From Xanthomonas sp. DAR 35659 (lineage in GTDB: Bacteria > Pseudomonadota > Gammaproteobacteria > Xanthomonadales > Xanthomonadaceae): a stretch of 64,000 nucleotides of DNA. This document shows, one piece after another, positions 22,824-31,538 of the stretch. The notes under the pieces were generated by a model. That model searched no databases. It saw only the letters and a program-made list of their open reading frames with translations, and had not been told where the DNA came from. The stretch is taken from the NCBI RefSeq assembly GCF_041242975.1, contig NZ_CP162488.1, forward strand, positions 3,214,001 to 3,278,000. Reading direction: 5' to 3'. Position 1 is the first letter of the stretch; each line of letters begins with the position of its first letter. The position numbers were made by a program, and so were the translations under genes.

Positions 22824-23831
22824 TTGCGACGCAAGCGCCGCCATGATGGCCTTCTGCACATGCAGTCGGTTCTCGGCCTCGTCGATGGCGATGCAATTGG
22901 GCGAATCCATCACCGCGTCGGTGGCCTTGACGTTGCGGCGCAGCGGCAGGCAGTGCGAGAACACGCCGTTGTTGGTCAGCGCCATCTTGCGTTCGTCGAC
23001 GATGAAGTGCTGGTACTGGTCGCGGATCGGCTTCTCCGGGCCCCAGTTGCCGAAGAACGGCAGCGCGCCCCAACTCTTGGCGTAGACCACGTCGGCGCCG
23101 GCGTAGGCGCTGTCGATGTCGTGGCTGACGGTCAGCGAACCACCGCTCTCTTCCACGTTCTGCGCGGCCCAGCCCATATAGCGCTCGTCGAGCACGTAGT
23201 CCGGGGTCGGGCACAGCAGGGTCACGTCCATGCCCAGGCGGGTGGCGATGGTCAGCGCGGAATTGGCCACCGCGGTATTCAGCGGCTTGGGATGGTAGGT
23301 CCAGGTCAGCACGTACTTCTTGCCGCGCAGGTCCTGGGTGCCGAAGTGCTCCTGCAGCGCCAGCGCATGCGCCAACTCCTGGCAGGGATGGGTGATGGTC
23401 TCCATGTTGATCACCGGCACCGGCGAATACCTGGCGAAGCTCTTCAACACCAGGTCCTCGCGGTCCTTGGCCCAGTCGACGAACTTCGGGAACGCGCGCA
23501 CGCCGATCAGGTCCACGTAGCGGCCCAGTACCCGCGCCACCTCGGCGATGTGCTCCTCGGTGTCGCCGTCCATCACCGTGCCCAGGTCGAACTCGATCGG
23601 CCAGGCGTCCTTGCCCGGCTGCAGCACCACCGCATGCCCGCCCAACTGGAACGCGCCCAGCTCGAAGCTGGTGCGGGTCCGCATCGACGGGTTGAAGAAC
23701 ACCAGCGCGATCGACTTGCCCTTCAGCTCGCTGCCTAGTTTGTTGCGCTTGAACAGCGCGGCCTGGGTCAGCAGCGCGTCCAGCTCGGCCCGGCTCCAGT
23801 CCTGGGTGTTCAAGAAGTGCTTCAGAGACAT
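22800..23831 (-). CDS. argF': N-acetylornithine carbamoyltransferase
   Basis: A 343-residue transcarbamylase of the acetylornithine type found in Xanthomonas. Diagnostic residues are readable: the carbamoyl-phosphate loop SMRTRTS (49-55), Glu92 in TEEH (Pro in the succinylornithine type), HPCQ at 148-151, the KPLNTAVANS segment, CLP near 294, and Lys302 (the lysine carboxylated in the known structure). It converts N-acetylornithine to N-acetylcitrulline, so the pathway here bypasses ornithine. The ATG has AAAGGA upstream. It is the first structural gene of the operon, 94 bases after a candidate attenuator. Confidence 0.96.
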   Translation of the reverse strand: MSLKHFLNTQDWSRAELDALLTQAALFKRNKLGSELKGKSIALVFFNPSMRTRTSFELGAFQLGGHAVVLQPGKDAWPIEFDLGTVMDGDTEEHIAEVARVLGRYVDLIGVRAFPKFVDWAKDREDLVLKSFARYSPVPVINMETITHPCQELAHALALQEHFGTQDLRGKKYVLTWTYHPKPLNTAVANSALTIATRLGMDVTLLCPTPDYVLDERYMGWAAQNVEESGGSLTVSHDIDSAYAGADVVYAKSWGALPFFGNWGPEKPIRDQYQHFIVDERKMALTNNGVFSHCLPLRRNVKATDAVMDSPNCIAIDEAENRLHVQKAIMAALASQAGIGNRE

Positions 23832-23924
23832 CGATCGATCCTTTGCAGCGGTGGGGACGCGGGACGCGCGGGAGGTTCCAGGAGCAGGTTCTTTACGGGT
23901 GAAACTTTTCCGGCCGATGAAACG

Positions 23925-23985
23925 AAAAAACCCAGCCTCGGGCTGGGTTTTCAGAACGAACGGCACGACGCTCCGGTTACCCAGC
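23925..23985 (-). promoter_or_regulatory. Candidate arginine attenuator (terminator with competing antiterminator)
   Basis: On the minus strand a 7-bp stem (CCCAGCC/GGCTGGG, 23931-23947) is followed by six Ts (23930-23925): an intrinsic terminator placed before argF'. A segment GCTGGGT at 23985-23979, overlapping the stop codon of an upstream mini-ORF, is complementary to ACCCAGC of the terminator's 5' arm (23948-23942). The two pairings exclude each other. A ribosome finishing the leader would cover the first segment and permit termination; one stalled at the Arg codons would leave it free. It could instead be a plain terminator for the gene ending at 24122. Confidence 0.5.
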
Positions 23986-24078
23986 GAGAATGTGGGATTC
24001 CGGTCGACGCGCGCGCGATGTCATGCCCGAGGCCATGCGGGCGGCGCTGAGATCGTGCTGGGGCAGGTTCGCTTTCAT
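23977..24078 (-). CDS. Putative arginine leader peptide
   Basis: A 33-codon ORF with an AGGA nine bases before its ATG, ending with TAA 29 bases before the terminator stem. It has four Arg codons, three of them packed as Arg-Ala-Arg-Arg at codons 22-25 and including the rare CGA. They lie eight codons before the stop, so a stalled ribosome would leave the antiterminator segment free. Arg content is modest compared with classical leaders (12%), so this is a proposal from position and pairing, not from composition alone. Confidence 0.42.
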   Translation of the reverse strand: MKANLPQHDLSAARMASGMTSRARRPESHILAG

Positions 24079-24121
24079 CGGCGCGCATCCTCGCACACGC
24101 ACGCCACAGGCGCAAGCGCGC

Positions 24122-24652
24122 TCAGCGCGGCGGCACCACGACCGCATCGGGCATGTACGGCGCCACCGACACGCGGATGCGCAGCCGGTTGCCCGGATCC
24201 TCCGGCAACCGCGAGCGGTACTTGGTGCCCTTGTACACATAGTCCACGTCGTAGGCGATCGGGCGACGGAACTCGCGGCCGACTTCGACCAGGCGGCAGT
24301 TGCGTCCGCTCGATGGCGCCGCCGGTGCCGCCGCGGCGGCGGGCGCGGTCTCGTGGCGGCGGCTGAAGATGTCCTTCACCGAGTCCATCAGCCGATTCAG
24401 GCGGCTGTCGTCCTGCGCCGGCTTGGCCGGCGCGGGCGCCGGGGCCGGGGCCGGCTCGGGGTCGCACTGCTGCTCGGTGCGGGTCGCACGCAGGGTCTGG
24501 TAGACCGGCTCCACGTTGAGCACCTGCGCGTAGTCGAGCTTGACGTTCTCGATCACCACCACGCGGTTGCGCGCCTCGCTGTCCTGGGCCCAGGCCGGCG
24601 CCGTGCCGCATGCGAACAGGCCGACCAGCGGCAACAACAGGTACGGACGCAT
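24122..24652 (-). CDS. Secreted protein of unknown function
   Basis: A 176-residue protein with a signal peptide (MRPYLLLPLVGLFACG, cleaved near AWAQ). A proline/alanine-rich linker (about 65-110, with an AP repeat) joins two conserved pieces: VVVIENVKLDYAQVLNVEPV and the C-terminal YDVDYVYKGTKYRSRL, DPGNRLRIRVSV. The C-terminal piece resembles that of glycine-zipper 2TM envelope proteins, but the zipper is absent. It is probably periplasmic; function is unknown. A GTG two codons upstream is an alternative start. Confidence 0.75.
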   Translation of the reverse strand: MRPYLLLPLVGLFACGTAPAWAQDSEARNRVVVIENVKLDYAQVLNVEPVYQTLRATRTEQQCDPEPAPAPAPAPAKPAQDDSRLNRLMDSVKDIFSRRHETAPAAAAAPAAPSSGRNCRLVEVGREFRRPIAYDVDYVYKGTKYRSRLPEDPGNRLRIRVSVAPYMPDAVVVPPR

Positions 24653-25034
24653 CGGCACCAGGCTTCGAGGGACAGAACGAGCAGTGTAGGCATGGCGCCT
24701 TGCGTCGGGCTGAACGCCGGCCTACGCGGGCGGCCCGCCCCGCGCGACGCCCCGCCCTTTCGCGACATGGGTCGCCCGCGCGGCGCGAGCAAGCGAGAGG
24801 AAGCGAGCCCACGCCGGCAGGTGGGCCACGCCTGCCGCACAGGTGCGCTTCCCGCGCCCGGGCGCCCACCGCTGCAGGTCTTCCACCGCCGCCCGCGGCT
24901 TTCGCGCGCCCGCGCTGGCCGGCAGCGATGCCGCCGCGTGGCCAAACCCCGTCGACGCGTCGGCGCGGCGAGTCGTGAACGCATGAGACGCCCCGGGCCG
25001 CTGCCGGTAGAATCGAGCGGCTTCCCCACGCCCG
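24653..25034. other. Intergenic stretch between secreted protein and cysS
   Basis: About 380 bases between divergent genes, presumably holding both promoters. I see no convincing gene, repeat or hairpin; all open frames are high-GC shadows. Confidence 0.5.
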
Positions 25035-26450
25035 ATGCCGATGACCCTGCGCCTGCACAACAACCTGACCCGCCGGGTCGACGCCTTCGAACCGCTGGAC
25101 CCGGTCGCCGGTCCCACCCTCTACGTCTGCGGCCCCACCGTCTACAACTACGCGCACATAGGCAACGCGCGCGGCCCGGTAGTGTTCGACGTGCTGGCCG
25201 CGCTGCTGCGGCGGCGCTACGGCGCGCTGCGCTACGCCCGCAACATCACCGACGTGGACGACAAGATCAACGCCGCCGCGCAGGCCCAGGGGGTGCCGAT
25301 CGCCGCCATCACCGACCGCTTCGCCGCCATCTACCGGCAGGACATGGCCGCGCTGGGCGTGCAGCCGCCGGACCTGGAGCCGGAGGCCACCGCGCACATC
25401 CCGCAGATCGTGGCGATGATCGAGCGCCTGATCGGCAGCGGCCATGCCTACGCCGCCGAGGGCCATGTGCTGTTCGCGGTGGGCAGCTTCCCCGGCTACG
25501 GCAAGCTGTCGCGGCGCGATCCGGAGGAGATGCTGGCCGGCGCCCGCGTCGAGGTCGCCCCGTACAAGCGCGACCCCGGCGATTTCGTGCTGTGGAAGCC
25601 GTCCAGCGACGACCTGCCGGGCTGGCAATCGCCATGGGGCCGCGGTCGCCCCGGCTGGCATATCGAATGCTCGGCGATGGCCGCCGCGCACCTGGGCGAG
25701 ACCATCGACATCCACGCCGGCGGCGTGGACCTGCAGTTCCCGCACCACGAGAACGAGATCGCGCAGAGCGAATGCGCCCATGGCGGGGCCACCTTCGCCC
25801 GTTTCTGGTTGCACAACGGCATGCTCAACTTCAGCGGCGCGAAGATGAGCAAGTCGCTGGGCAACATCGAGACCGTGCACGACCTGATCGCCAAGCATCC
25901 GCCGGAAGCGCTGCGCTATGCGCTGTTGAGCGCGCACTATCGGCAACCGCTGGACTGGTCCGAGGCGCTGATCGAACAGTGCAAGAACACCCTGGACCGG
26001 CTGTACGGCACCCTGCGCGCGCTGGACGCGATCGAGGCCACCGCGGCGATCCCGCAAGCGATCGAAACCGCGCTGGACGACGATCTCAACACCCCGCAGG
26101 CGCTGGCCGAAGTGGCGCGGATCGCGACCGTGGCGCGGCAACTGCTCGCGCCGGCCGGCGGTCCCGACGCAGCGCGCGACGCGCAGTTGCAAGCGCAATT
26201 GCAGCAGGCCAAGTCCGACCTGCTCGGTGCCGGTCTGGCGCTGGGCCTGCTGCAGCAGACGCCCGAGGCCTGGTTCAACCGCGGCGTCGGCGACGGCGAC
26301 GATGCGCGCATCCAGGCGCTGATCGACGCGCGCAGCGCCGCCAAGAAGAACCGCGACTTCGCCCAGGCCGATGCGATCCGCCAGGAGCTGGCCGACGAAG
26401 GCATTGTCCTGGAGGACACGCCGCAGGGCGTACGCTGGAAGCGCGGGTGA
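25035..26450 (+). CDS. cysS: Cysteinyl-tRNA synthetase
   Basis: A 471-residue class I aminoacyl-tRNA synthetase that charges tRNA-Cys. The zinc/cysteine-binding start [17 protein letters not shown] includes the HIGN motif, and KMSKSLGN follows at about 270. GWHIECSAM and the zinc ligands in [10 protein letters not shown] are as expected. An ATG two codons later is an alternative start. It is monocistronic by layout; an inverted-repeat element follows the stop directly. Confidence 0.98.
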   Translation: MPMTLRLHNNLTRRVDAFEPLDPVAGPTLYVCGPTVYNYAHIGNARGPVVFDVLAALLRRRYGALRYARNITDVDDKINAAAQAQGVPIAAITDRFAAIYRQDMAALGVQPPDLEPEATAHIPQIVAMIERLIGSGHAYAAEGHVLFAVGSFPGYGKLSRRDPEEMLAGARVEVAPYKRDPGDFVLWKPSSDDLPGWQSPWGRGRPGWHIECSAMAAAHLGETIDIHAGGVDLQFPHHENEIAQSECAHGGATFARFWLHNGMLNFSGAKMSKSLGNIETVHDLIAKHPPEALRYALLSAHYRQPLDWSEALIEQCKNTLDRLYGTLRALDAIEATAAIPQAIETALDDDLNTPQALAEVARIATVARQLLAPAGGPDAARDAQLQAQLQQAKSDLLGAGLALGLLQQTPEAWFNRGVGDGDDARIQALIDARSAAKKNRDFAQADAIRQELADEGIVLEDTPQGVRWKRG

Positions 26451-26454
26451 GCTT

Positions 26455-26609
26455 TTCCCTTCTCCCATCGGGAGAAGGTGCCCCGAAGGGGCGGATGAGG
26501 GTACGGCAGCGCCGATAAGACGGCGGGCGTAGCGACTGCCGTCGATTTCTCACGAGGCTGCGCCCGTACCCTCACCCCAACCCCTCTCCCGGTGGGAGAG
26601 GGGCTTTGC
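26455..26609. repeat. Intergenic inverted-repeat element, copy 2 (cysS-sufE spacer)
   Basis: It has the same outer parts as the copy at 21323 (TTCTCCC ... GGCGGATGAGGGTACGG and CGCCCGTACCCTCACCCCAA ... GGGAGAGGGGCTTT) with a different, shorter centre. It begins right at the end of cysS and ends about 20 bases before sufE. Confidence 0.85.
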
Positions 26610-26631
26610 ATCGCTTGATCCTGGATTGCTG

Positions 26632-27069
26632 ATGACCGAGACCGATTTCCCGCTCGAACCCACGCCCGCCGCCGCCCAGGCCGCCATCGCCGAGGAATTC
26701 GGCTTCTTCGGCGACTGGTCCGAGCGCTACCAGTACCTGATCGACCTGGGCCGCAAGCTGCCCGCCTTCCCCGAGGAATGGAAGACCGAGGAGCATCGCC
26801 TGCACGGCTGCCAGTCGATGGTGTGGATCGTGCCCGAGGGCGATGCGCAGCGCCTGGTGTTCCATGCGATCAGCGATTCGGCGATCGTCTCCGGGCTGAT
26901 CTACCTGGCGTTGCGGGTCTACTCCGGACGCAGCGCGGCCGAGATCCTGGCCACCGCGCCGGACTTCGTCGCCGCGATCGGCCTGGGCAAGCATCTGTCG
27001 CCGACCCGCAGCAACGGCCTGGCCGCGCTCCTGGCCTTCATCCAGGACAGCGCGCGCGCGCAGGCATGA
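26632..27069 (+). CDS. sufE: Cysteine desulfuration protein SufE
   Basis: A 145-residue sulfur acceptor that takes persulfide from a SufS-type cysteine desulfurase for Fe-S cluster assembly. The acceptor Cys is in HRLHGCQSMVW, the family hallmark, and LSPTRSNGL near the C-terminus is typical. No sufS gene is nearby. The ATG two codons after an in-frame TTG matches family starts. Its stop overlaps the next gene's ATG (ATGA). Confidence 0.95.
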   Translation: MTETDFPLEPTPAAAQAAIAEEFGFFGDWSERYQYLIDLGRKLPAFPEEWKTEEHRLHGCQSMVWIVPEGDAQRLVFHAISDSAIVSGLIYLALRVYSGRSAAEILATAPDFVAAIGLGKHLSPTRSNGLAALLAFIQDSARAQA

Positions 27070-28316
27070 GCGCGCCGCTGCCGGCCCCACCGCAGACCCT
27101 GCGCACCCTGCTGGCGCATCCCGGCTTCGCGCTGGTGCTGGGCTACCGCATCTGCGCGATGCTGTCCTACCAGATCGTCGCGGTCACGGTCGGCTGGCAC
27201 ATCTACGAAATCACCCGCAACCCGCTGTCGCTGGGGCTGATCGGGCTGGCCGAGATCCTGCCGTTCTTCTGCATCGCGCCGTTCGCCGGCTACCTGGTCG
27301 ACCACCTGCCGCGGCGGCGGCTGGGCATGTTCGCCAGCCTGGGCCTGGTCGCGACCGCGGGCGTGCTGCTGGCGCTGACCCGCGGCTGGCTGCCGGTGCA
27401 TGGCGTGTGGCCGATCTACGCGGCGATCGCGCTGACCGGCGCGGCACGCGCGTTCCTGTCGCCGGTGTACAACGCACTGTTCGCGCGCGCGCTGCCACGA
27501 GAGGCCTATGCGCGCGGCGCCAGCCTCGGCAGCGTGGTGTTCCAGACCGGCATGGTGATCGGCCCGGCGCTGGGCGGGGTGCTGGTCGGCTGGGGCGGCA
27601 AGGGCCTGTCCTACGGCGTGGCGATGGCGGTGGCCTGCGTGGCGATGCTGTCGCTGTTGCTGCTGCGCGTCGCCGAACCGGTCAACGACGGCCCGCGCGC
27701 GTCGATCTTCCGCAGCATCGCCGAGGGCGCGCAGTTCGTGTTCTCCAACCAGATCATGCTCGGCGCGATGGCGCTGGACATGTTCTCGGTGCTGCTTGGC
27801 GGCGCGGTGTCGATGCTGCCCGCCTTCATCCACGACATCCTGCACTACGGCCCCGAAGGCCTGGGCATCCTGCGCGGCGCGCCGGCGCTGGGCTCTGTGC
27901 TGGTCGGGCTGTGGCTGGCGCGGCGCCCGCTGCAGCGCAATGCCGGCCGCATCCTGCTGCTGGCGGTGACCGGCTTCGGCCTGTGCACCATCGCCTTCGG
28001 CCTGTCCCGGCACTTCTGGCTGTCGGCGGCGATCCTGCTGGTCTACGGCATGTGCGACGGCGTGTCGGTGATCGTGCGCTCGACCATCCTGCAACTGGCC
28101 ACGCCGGACGCGATGCGCGGGCGGGTGTCGTCGATCAACGGCATCTTCATCGGCTCGTCGAACGAACTGGGCGCCTTCTACGACGGGGTGATGGCGCGGC
28201 TGATCACGCTCGTGCCCGCAGTGGTGCTGGGCGGATGCGTGACCTTGGTCGTGGTCGGCGTCACCGCCTGGAAAGCGCCGAAGCTGCGCAAGCTGGACCT
28301 GCGCGACCTGCAATAA
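27066..28316 (+). CDS. MFS transporter (MFS_3/EntS-like)
   Basis: A 416-residue protein with about 12 membrane segments and the first-loop motif GYLVDHLPRRRLG of major facilitator transporters; it is closest in style to the MFS_3 exporters that include the enterobactin exporter. FMAGAR-like SSINGIFIGSSNELGAF near 355 is typical of that group. The substrate is unknown. Its start overlaps sufE, so the two are translationally coupled. I see no siderophore genes nearby. Confidence 0.85.
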   Translation: MSAPLPAPPQTLRTLLAHPGFALVLGYRICAMLSYQIVAVTVGWHIYEITRNPLSLGLIGLAEILPFFCIAPFAGYLVDHLPRRRLGMFASLGLVATAGVLLALTRGWLPVHGVWPIYAAIALTGAARAFLSPVYNALFARALPREAYARGASLGSVVFQTGMVIGPALGGVLVGWGGKGLSYGVAMAVACVAMLSLLLLRVAEPVNDGPRASIFRSIAEGAQFVFSNQIMLGAMALDMFSVLLGGAVSMLPAFIHDILHYGPEGLGILRGAPALGSVLVGLWLARRPLQRNAGRILLLAVTGFGLCTIAFGLSRHFWLSAAILLVYGMCDGVSVIVRSTILQLATPDAMRGRVSSINGIFIGSSNELGAFYDGVMARLITLVPAVVLGGCVTLVVVGVTAWKAPKLRKLDLRDLQ

Positions 28317-28328
28317 GGCCGGCGCCGC

Positions 28329-29453
28329 TCAGGGCGCGGCCGCGCCTCCCGTCCGCGCCATCGCGTGCGCCCACGCCTGCGCGCAATCGGGCCCGCCTGC
28401 CGGCGCCACCAGCCCGCCCTGCCCGGCCAGGAACCGGCAGCTCGCCGCGAACACCGCCGGCACCGCCTTGGAGCGGATCGGCGAGGCCAGCACGTGGTTG
28501 CCGGCATCCGGGAAATCCACCGCCTGGCGCAACGCCGGCGGCGTGCCCAACTGCGCGAACATCGCCTGCATCGCCGCCACCGACACCGTCGCGTCCTGAT
28601 GCTGCGCGTCCCGATAGTAGTACCCGAGGAACACCGGCACGTGGATCCGCGCATAGGTCGCCGGCCGCATCCCGCCGCGGGTCAGCGCGGCCAGCGCGCG
28701 GTAGCCGTCGACATGGGTGGCGTCGGCCCAGTAGCCGCTGTCGACCGGGTAGCGCATGACCGGATCGCCGCCATTGCGCGACCACAGCAGCAATTGCGCG
28801 CCCCACGGCCACAGCAGCGGCTGCAGTTGCTCGCCATGCTCGCGCACCAGCGGCGACCACAGCACCAGCGCCTGCACCTGTTGCGGGTGCGCGGCCACGG
28901 TCTGCAGCGCCAGCGCGCCGCCCATCGAATTGCCGATCACCACCACGCGCCGGCCCAGCACCCGCGCCACCGCCAGCGCCTCGGCCGCGCCGCCGAGCAG
29001 ACGCGGCGCGTCGATGCCGCGCAGGGCGTCGGCGGCGACCAGGCCATGTCCGGGCAAGCGCGGCAGGTACAGGTTGCAGCCGAAGTGGCGCGCCAGCCTC
29101 TCGTGGGTGGGCGCGCCTTCGCCCTGGCTGGCGGTGAAGCCGTGCAGGTAGACCATGGCGCAGTCGCGGCGCCCCGGATGCGCCGGATCGGCCCAGACGA
29201 TGCGCGCCTGGTTGTCGGGACGCACGCCGGGCGTGGCCTGTTCGCGCGCGTCGAGCCAGGCCTGCAGCGCCAACGGCTCCTGCGGCAGCGCCGGCAGGGC
29301 GATCGGCGGCAACGTCGGACTGACCCGCGGGCCCAACGCCACGACCGCCACCAGCACCAGCACGATCGACGCCATCCAGCGCAGCGTGCGCCCGCGGCCG
29401 CCACGCCTGCGACGGGTGCCTGCGCGCGTGGCGCGCCCCCAGCCGTCGCTCAT
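28329..29453 (-). CDS. Membrane-anchored alpha/beta hydrolase
   Basis: A 374-residue protein with a basic N-terminus and one membrane segment (about 27-48), then an alpha/beta-hydrolase fold. Motifs: VYLHGFTASQ (oxyanion loop), the nucleophile elbow GNSMGG, and a catalytic-His candidate in DAGNHVLA. It probably sits on the periplasmic side of the inner membrane as an esterase or lipase-like enzyme; the substrate is unknown. It is convergent with the MFS gene, with only 12 bases between the stops. Confidence 0.8.
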   Translation of the reverse strand: MSDGWGRATRAGTRRRRGGRGRTLRWMASIVLVLVAVVALGPRVSPTLPPIALPALPQEPLALQAWLDAREQATPGVRPDNQARIVWADPAHPGRRDCAMVYLHGFTASQGEGAPTHERLARHFGCNLYLPRLPGHGLVAADALRGIDAPRLLGGAAEALAVARVLGRRVVVIGNSMGGALALQTVAAHPQQVQALVLWSPLVREHGEQLQPLLWPWGAQLLLWSRNGGDPVMRYPVDSGYWADATHVDGYRALAALTRGGMRPATYARIHVPVFLGYYYRDAQHQDATVSVAAMQAMFAQLGTPPALRQAVDFPDAGNHVLASPIRSKAVPAVFAASCRFLAGQGGLVAPAGGPDCAQAWAHAMARTGGAAAP

Positions 29454-30010
29454 GCGCACGCGACCACGGCCACGCAGGAGCGACCGCGCGCGTCCATCGG
29501 CATGCCCGAGCCGTGCTGGATCGCACACCTATTCGGCGCGGCGACGCGGCGCGTCATGGCGCGCACCACAGCGGGGACGCCGCGCGGGATACGGAAAAAG
29601 CGACGGTAGAGCATGGGGAGCGGCGCCCGCGTGGCCATCCGCCACGCGGCCAGTCTGCGCTGGCGCGATGACAGCCGGATTTAAGGGCCCCCTTGATCGC
29701 CCCGGGACTTCGCGCCAAGGCGGGCAAGTCGCCGGTGCGCTCAGCCACGCAATGCCTGATCGCGGTGTCTGGAAGTCGCCGCGGACGCCGTCCGACCGGT
29801 GCCGGCCTGCACTGTCCGCACGCCCAATCCTCGTTGCCGCGGTTCGCCGCCCCGTGCTGCTCGCGCCCGCGACACCGCACGCCGGTGCCACGGTCACCGT
29901 CGGGTTGCGGGCACGCATCAACGCCGCCACCCCATATGACCCGCCGCACTCCAAGCGCGATCGCACGCCGGCTCGCTCCAGCCCCCTGTAGCAGAGACAC
30001 CGACCGACAC
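29454..30010. other. Intergenic region upstream of the hydrolase and downstream of dksA
   Basis: About 560 bases. I see no supportable gene; open frames are arginine-rich shadows without ribosome sites. The dksA terminator lies at its right edge. Confidence 0.5.
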
Positions 30011-30036
30011 AAAAAAGCCCCGCACATGGCGGGGCT
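30011..30036 (-). terminator. Intrinsic terminator of dksA
   Basis: On the minus strand AGCCCCGC pairs with GCGGGGCT (8 bp, 5-base loop) and runs into six Ts. It is 35 bases beyond the dksA stop. Confidence 0.88.
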
Positions 30037-30070
30037 TGTTTCGATCGCTGCGGCAAACGCCGGCGACGGA

Positions 30071-31150
30071 TCAGTCGCCCTGCTGCTTCTGCAGGTGCTC
30101 CCAACGCTCCTGCGCATCGATGGTGCGCTCGGCGGTCAGGCGCGCCTCCAGGCGCTCCAGGCCGATCTCTTCGCCGGTGTCCACGCAGTAGCCGTAATCG
30201 CCGGCATCCAGACGCTTGAGCGTGCTGTCGATCTTGCCGATCAGCTTGCGGTAGCGGTCGCGGGTGCGCAGTTCCAGCGAGTTCTCGGTCTCGCGGGTGG
30301 CGCGCTCGGCCTCGTCGCCGATGTCGCGGACTTCGTCGCGCAGGTTCTCGATGGTCTGCTTGGATTCCTCCACCAGATCGGCGCGCCAGGTGAGCAGGCG
30401 CTGGCGGAAGTACTCCTGCTGCAGCGTGCTCATGTACTCCTCGTCGCTGGCCGGCTTGTAGCCCTTGGGCAGGATCGGGCGGCCGGTGGCCTCGTCGGTC
30501 TTGTACTCGACCACCCGGTACTTGGCCGGCTTGGCGGGCGTGTTGGACTTGGCGGTCACCGCGACGGCGACCTTGCCGGTCGGCTTGGCGATCGGCGCCT
30601 TGGGGGTGGATTCGGACTTGGTGGGGGTTTTCGCGGAGGATTTCGAAACGGACACGGGATTCTTTTGTGGCGGGGCCGAGGGCGCGACGGGCTTGGCGGC
30701 GACCGGTGCGGACACCGGGGCTGCGGCAGGCGTGACGGCCTTGGCCGGGACAGACTTGGCCGGCGCCGGCTTGGCGGCCGGCTTCGGAACGGGTTTGGAC
30801 ACGGCCGGGGCGGCCTTCTGCTTGGCCGTGGACGCGGCCTGCTTGACCGCCGCCGTGGCCGGCGTTGCCGCCTGCTTGGGCACGGCGGCCGGCTTGACGG
30901 CGGCCTTCGCCGGCTTGGCGGCCGGTTTGGCCTGGGCCTTCTTGGCGGGCGCGGCCGCCGGCTTGGGCGCCGGCTTCTTCGCCGCCACCTTGGCCGGGGC
31001 CTTCTTGGCGGGCGCAGGCTTGGCTGCCGGCTTGGCCACCGGTTTCTTCAGCGACTTGGCAGCAGCGGACACCGTCGCCTTCTTGGCAACGGGCGGGACG
31101 GGCTTCTTGGCGGCCTTGACGGCCTTCTTTGCAGGTTTTTTAGCAGCCAC
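30071..31150 (-). CDS. dksA: DksA-type RNA polymerase-binding factor with histone-H1-like N-terminal tail
   Basis: A 359-residue protein in two parts. Residues 1 to about 210 are a low-complexity Lys/Ala/Pro tail (many [11 protein letters not shown] units), like eukaryotic histone H1 or pseudomonad AlgP. Residues about 235-355 are a DksA domain: the coiled coil with [15 protein letters not shown], then [20 protein letters not shown]. The zinc finger keeps one Cys only, so it probably binds no zinc. At the coiled-coil tip DEAERA stands where E. coli has DPVDRA. DksA with ppGpp retunes RNA polymerase; the tail may add nucleic-acid binding. A terminator follows the gene. Confidence 0.9.
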   Translation of the reverse strand: MAAKKPAKKAVKAAKKPVPPVAKKATVSAAAKSLKKPVAKPAAKPAPAKKAPAKVAAKKPAPKPAAAPAKKAQAKPAAKPAKAAVKPAAVPKQAATPATAAVKQAASTAKQKAAPAVSKPVPKPAAKPAPAKSVPAKAVTPAAAPVSAPVAAKPVAPSAPPQKNPVSVSKSSAKTPTKSESTPKAPIAKPTGKVAVAVTAKSNTPAKPAKYRVVEYKTDEATGRPILPKGYKPASDEEYMSTLQQEYFRQRLLTWRADLVEESKQTIENLRDEVRDIGDEAERATRETENSLELRTRDRYRKLIGKIDSTLKRLDAGDYGYCVDTGEEIGLERLEARLTAERTIDAQERWEHLQKQQGD

Positions 31151-31283
31151 GAATCGCTCTTCCTTGGTTTCCCCGGGGCCCGGGAAAGCGGGCCTTTATA
31201 GCCTACCCGCCCCCCAGCGGCAACCACGCGGCGTACACACCAGTGAACGGCGGCCGGTCGCGCAACTGGCATATGATGGTCGG

Positions 31284-31538
31284 GTGATCGCCCGCGTTCT
31301 CATCGCCTTGCTGCGCCTGTACCAGCGCTTCATCAGCCCCCTGCTGGGGCCGCGCTGCCGTTTCGTGCCGAGTTGCTCGGCCTATGCGGTCACCGCGCTC
31401 GCCCGCTACGGCGCCTTGCGTGGCGGCTGGATGGCCGCCCGCCGCGTCGGCCGCTGCCACCCCTTCCATCCCGGCGGGTTCGACCCGGTGCCCGATCCAT
31501 CGGCGCCGCCGGCCTGCCGCTGCCCAGGAAAACACTGA
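31284..31538 (+). CDS. yidD: Membrane protein insertion efficiency factor YidD
   Basis: An 84-residue YidD protein: [19 protein letters not shown], then the conserved [13 protein letters not shown] and [15 protein letters not shown]. It assists YidC in membrane protein insertion at the inner membrane. The start is a GTG. Unusually for YidD, it is not beside rnpA/yidC but directly before pyrC, whose ATG begins one base after its stop. Confidence 0.95.
   Translation: MIARVLIALLRLYQRFISPLLGPRCRFVPSCSAYAVTALARYGALRGGWMAARRVGRCHPFHPGGFDPVPDPSAPPACRCPGKH

Noticed and set aside
29529..30104. 191-codon minus-strand frame in the gap next to dksA
   Set aside because: It runs through the dksA terminator and the 3' end of dksA; composition is that of random high-GC DNA.
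30465..31283. Glycine/alanine-rich extension in frame with yidD
   Set aside because: It is the antisense of the Lys/Ala/Pro tail of dksA; YidD homology begins at the GTG at 31284.
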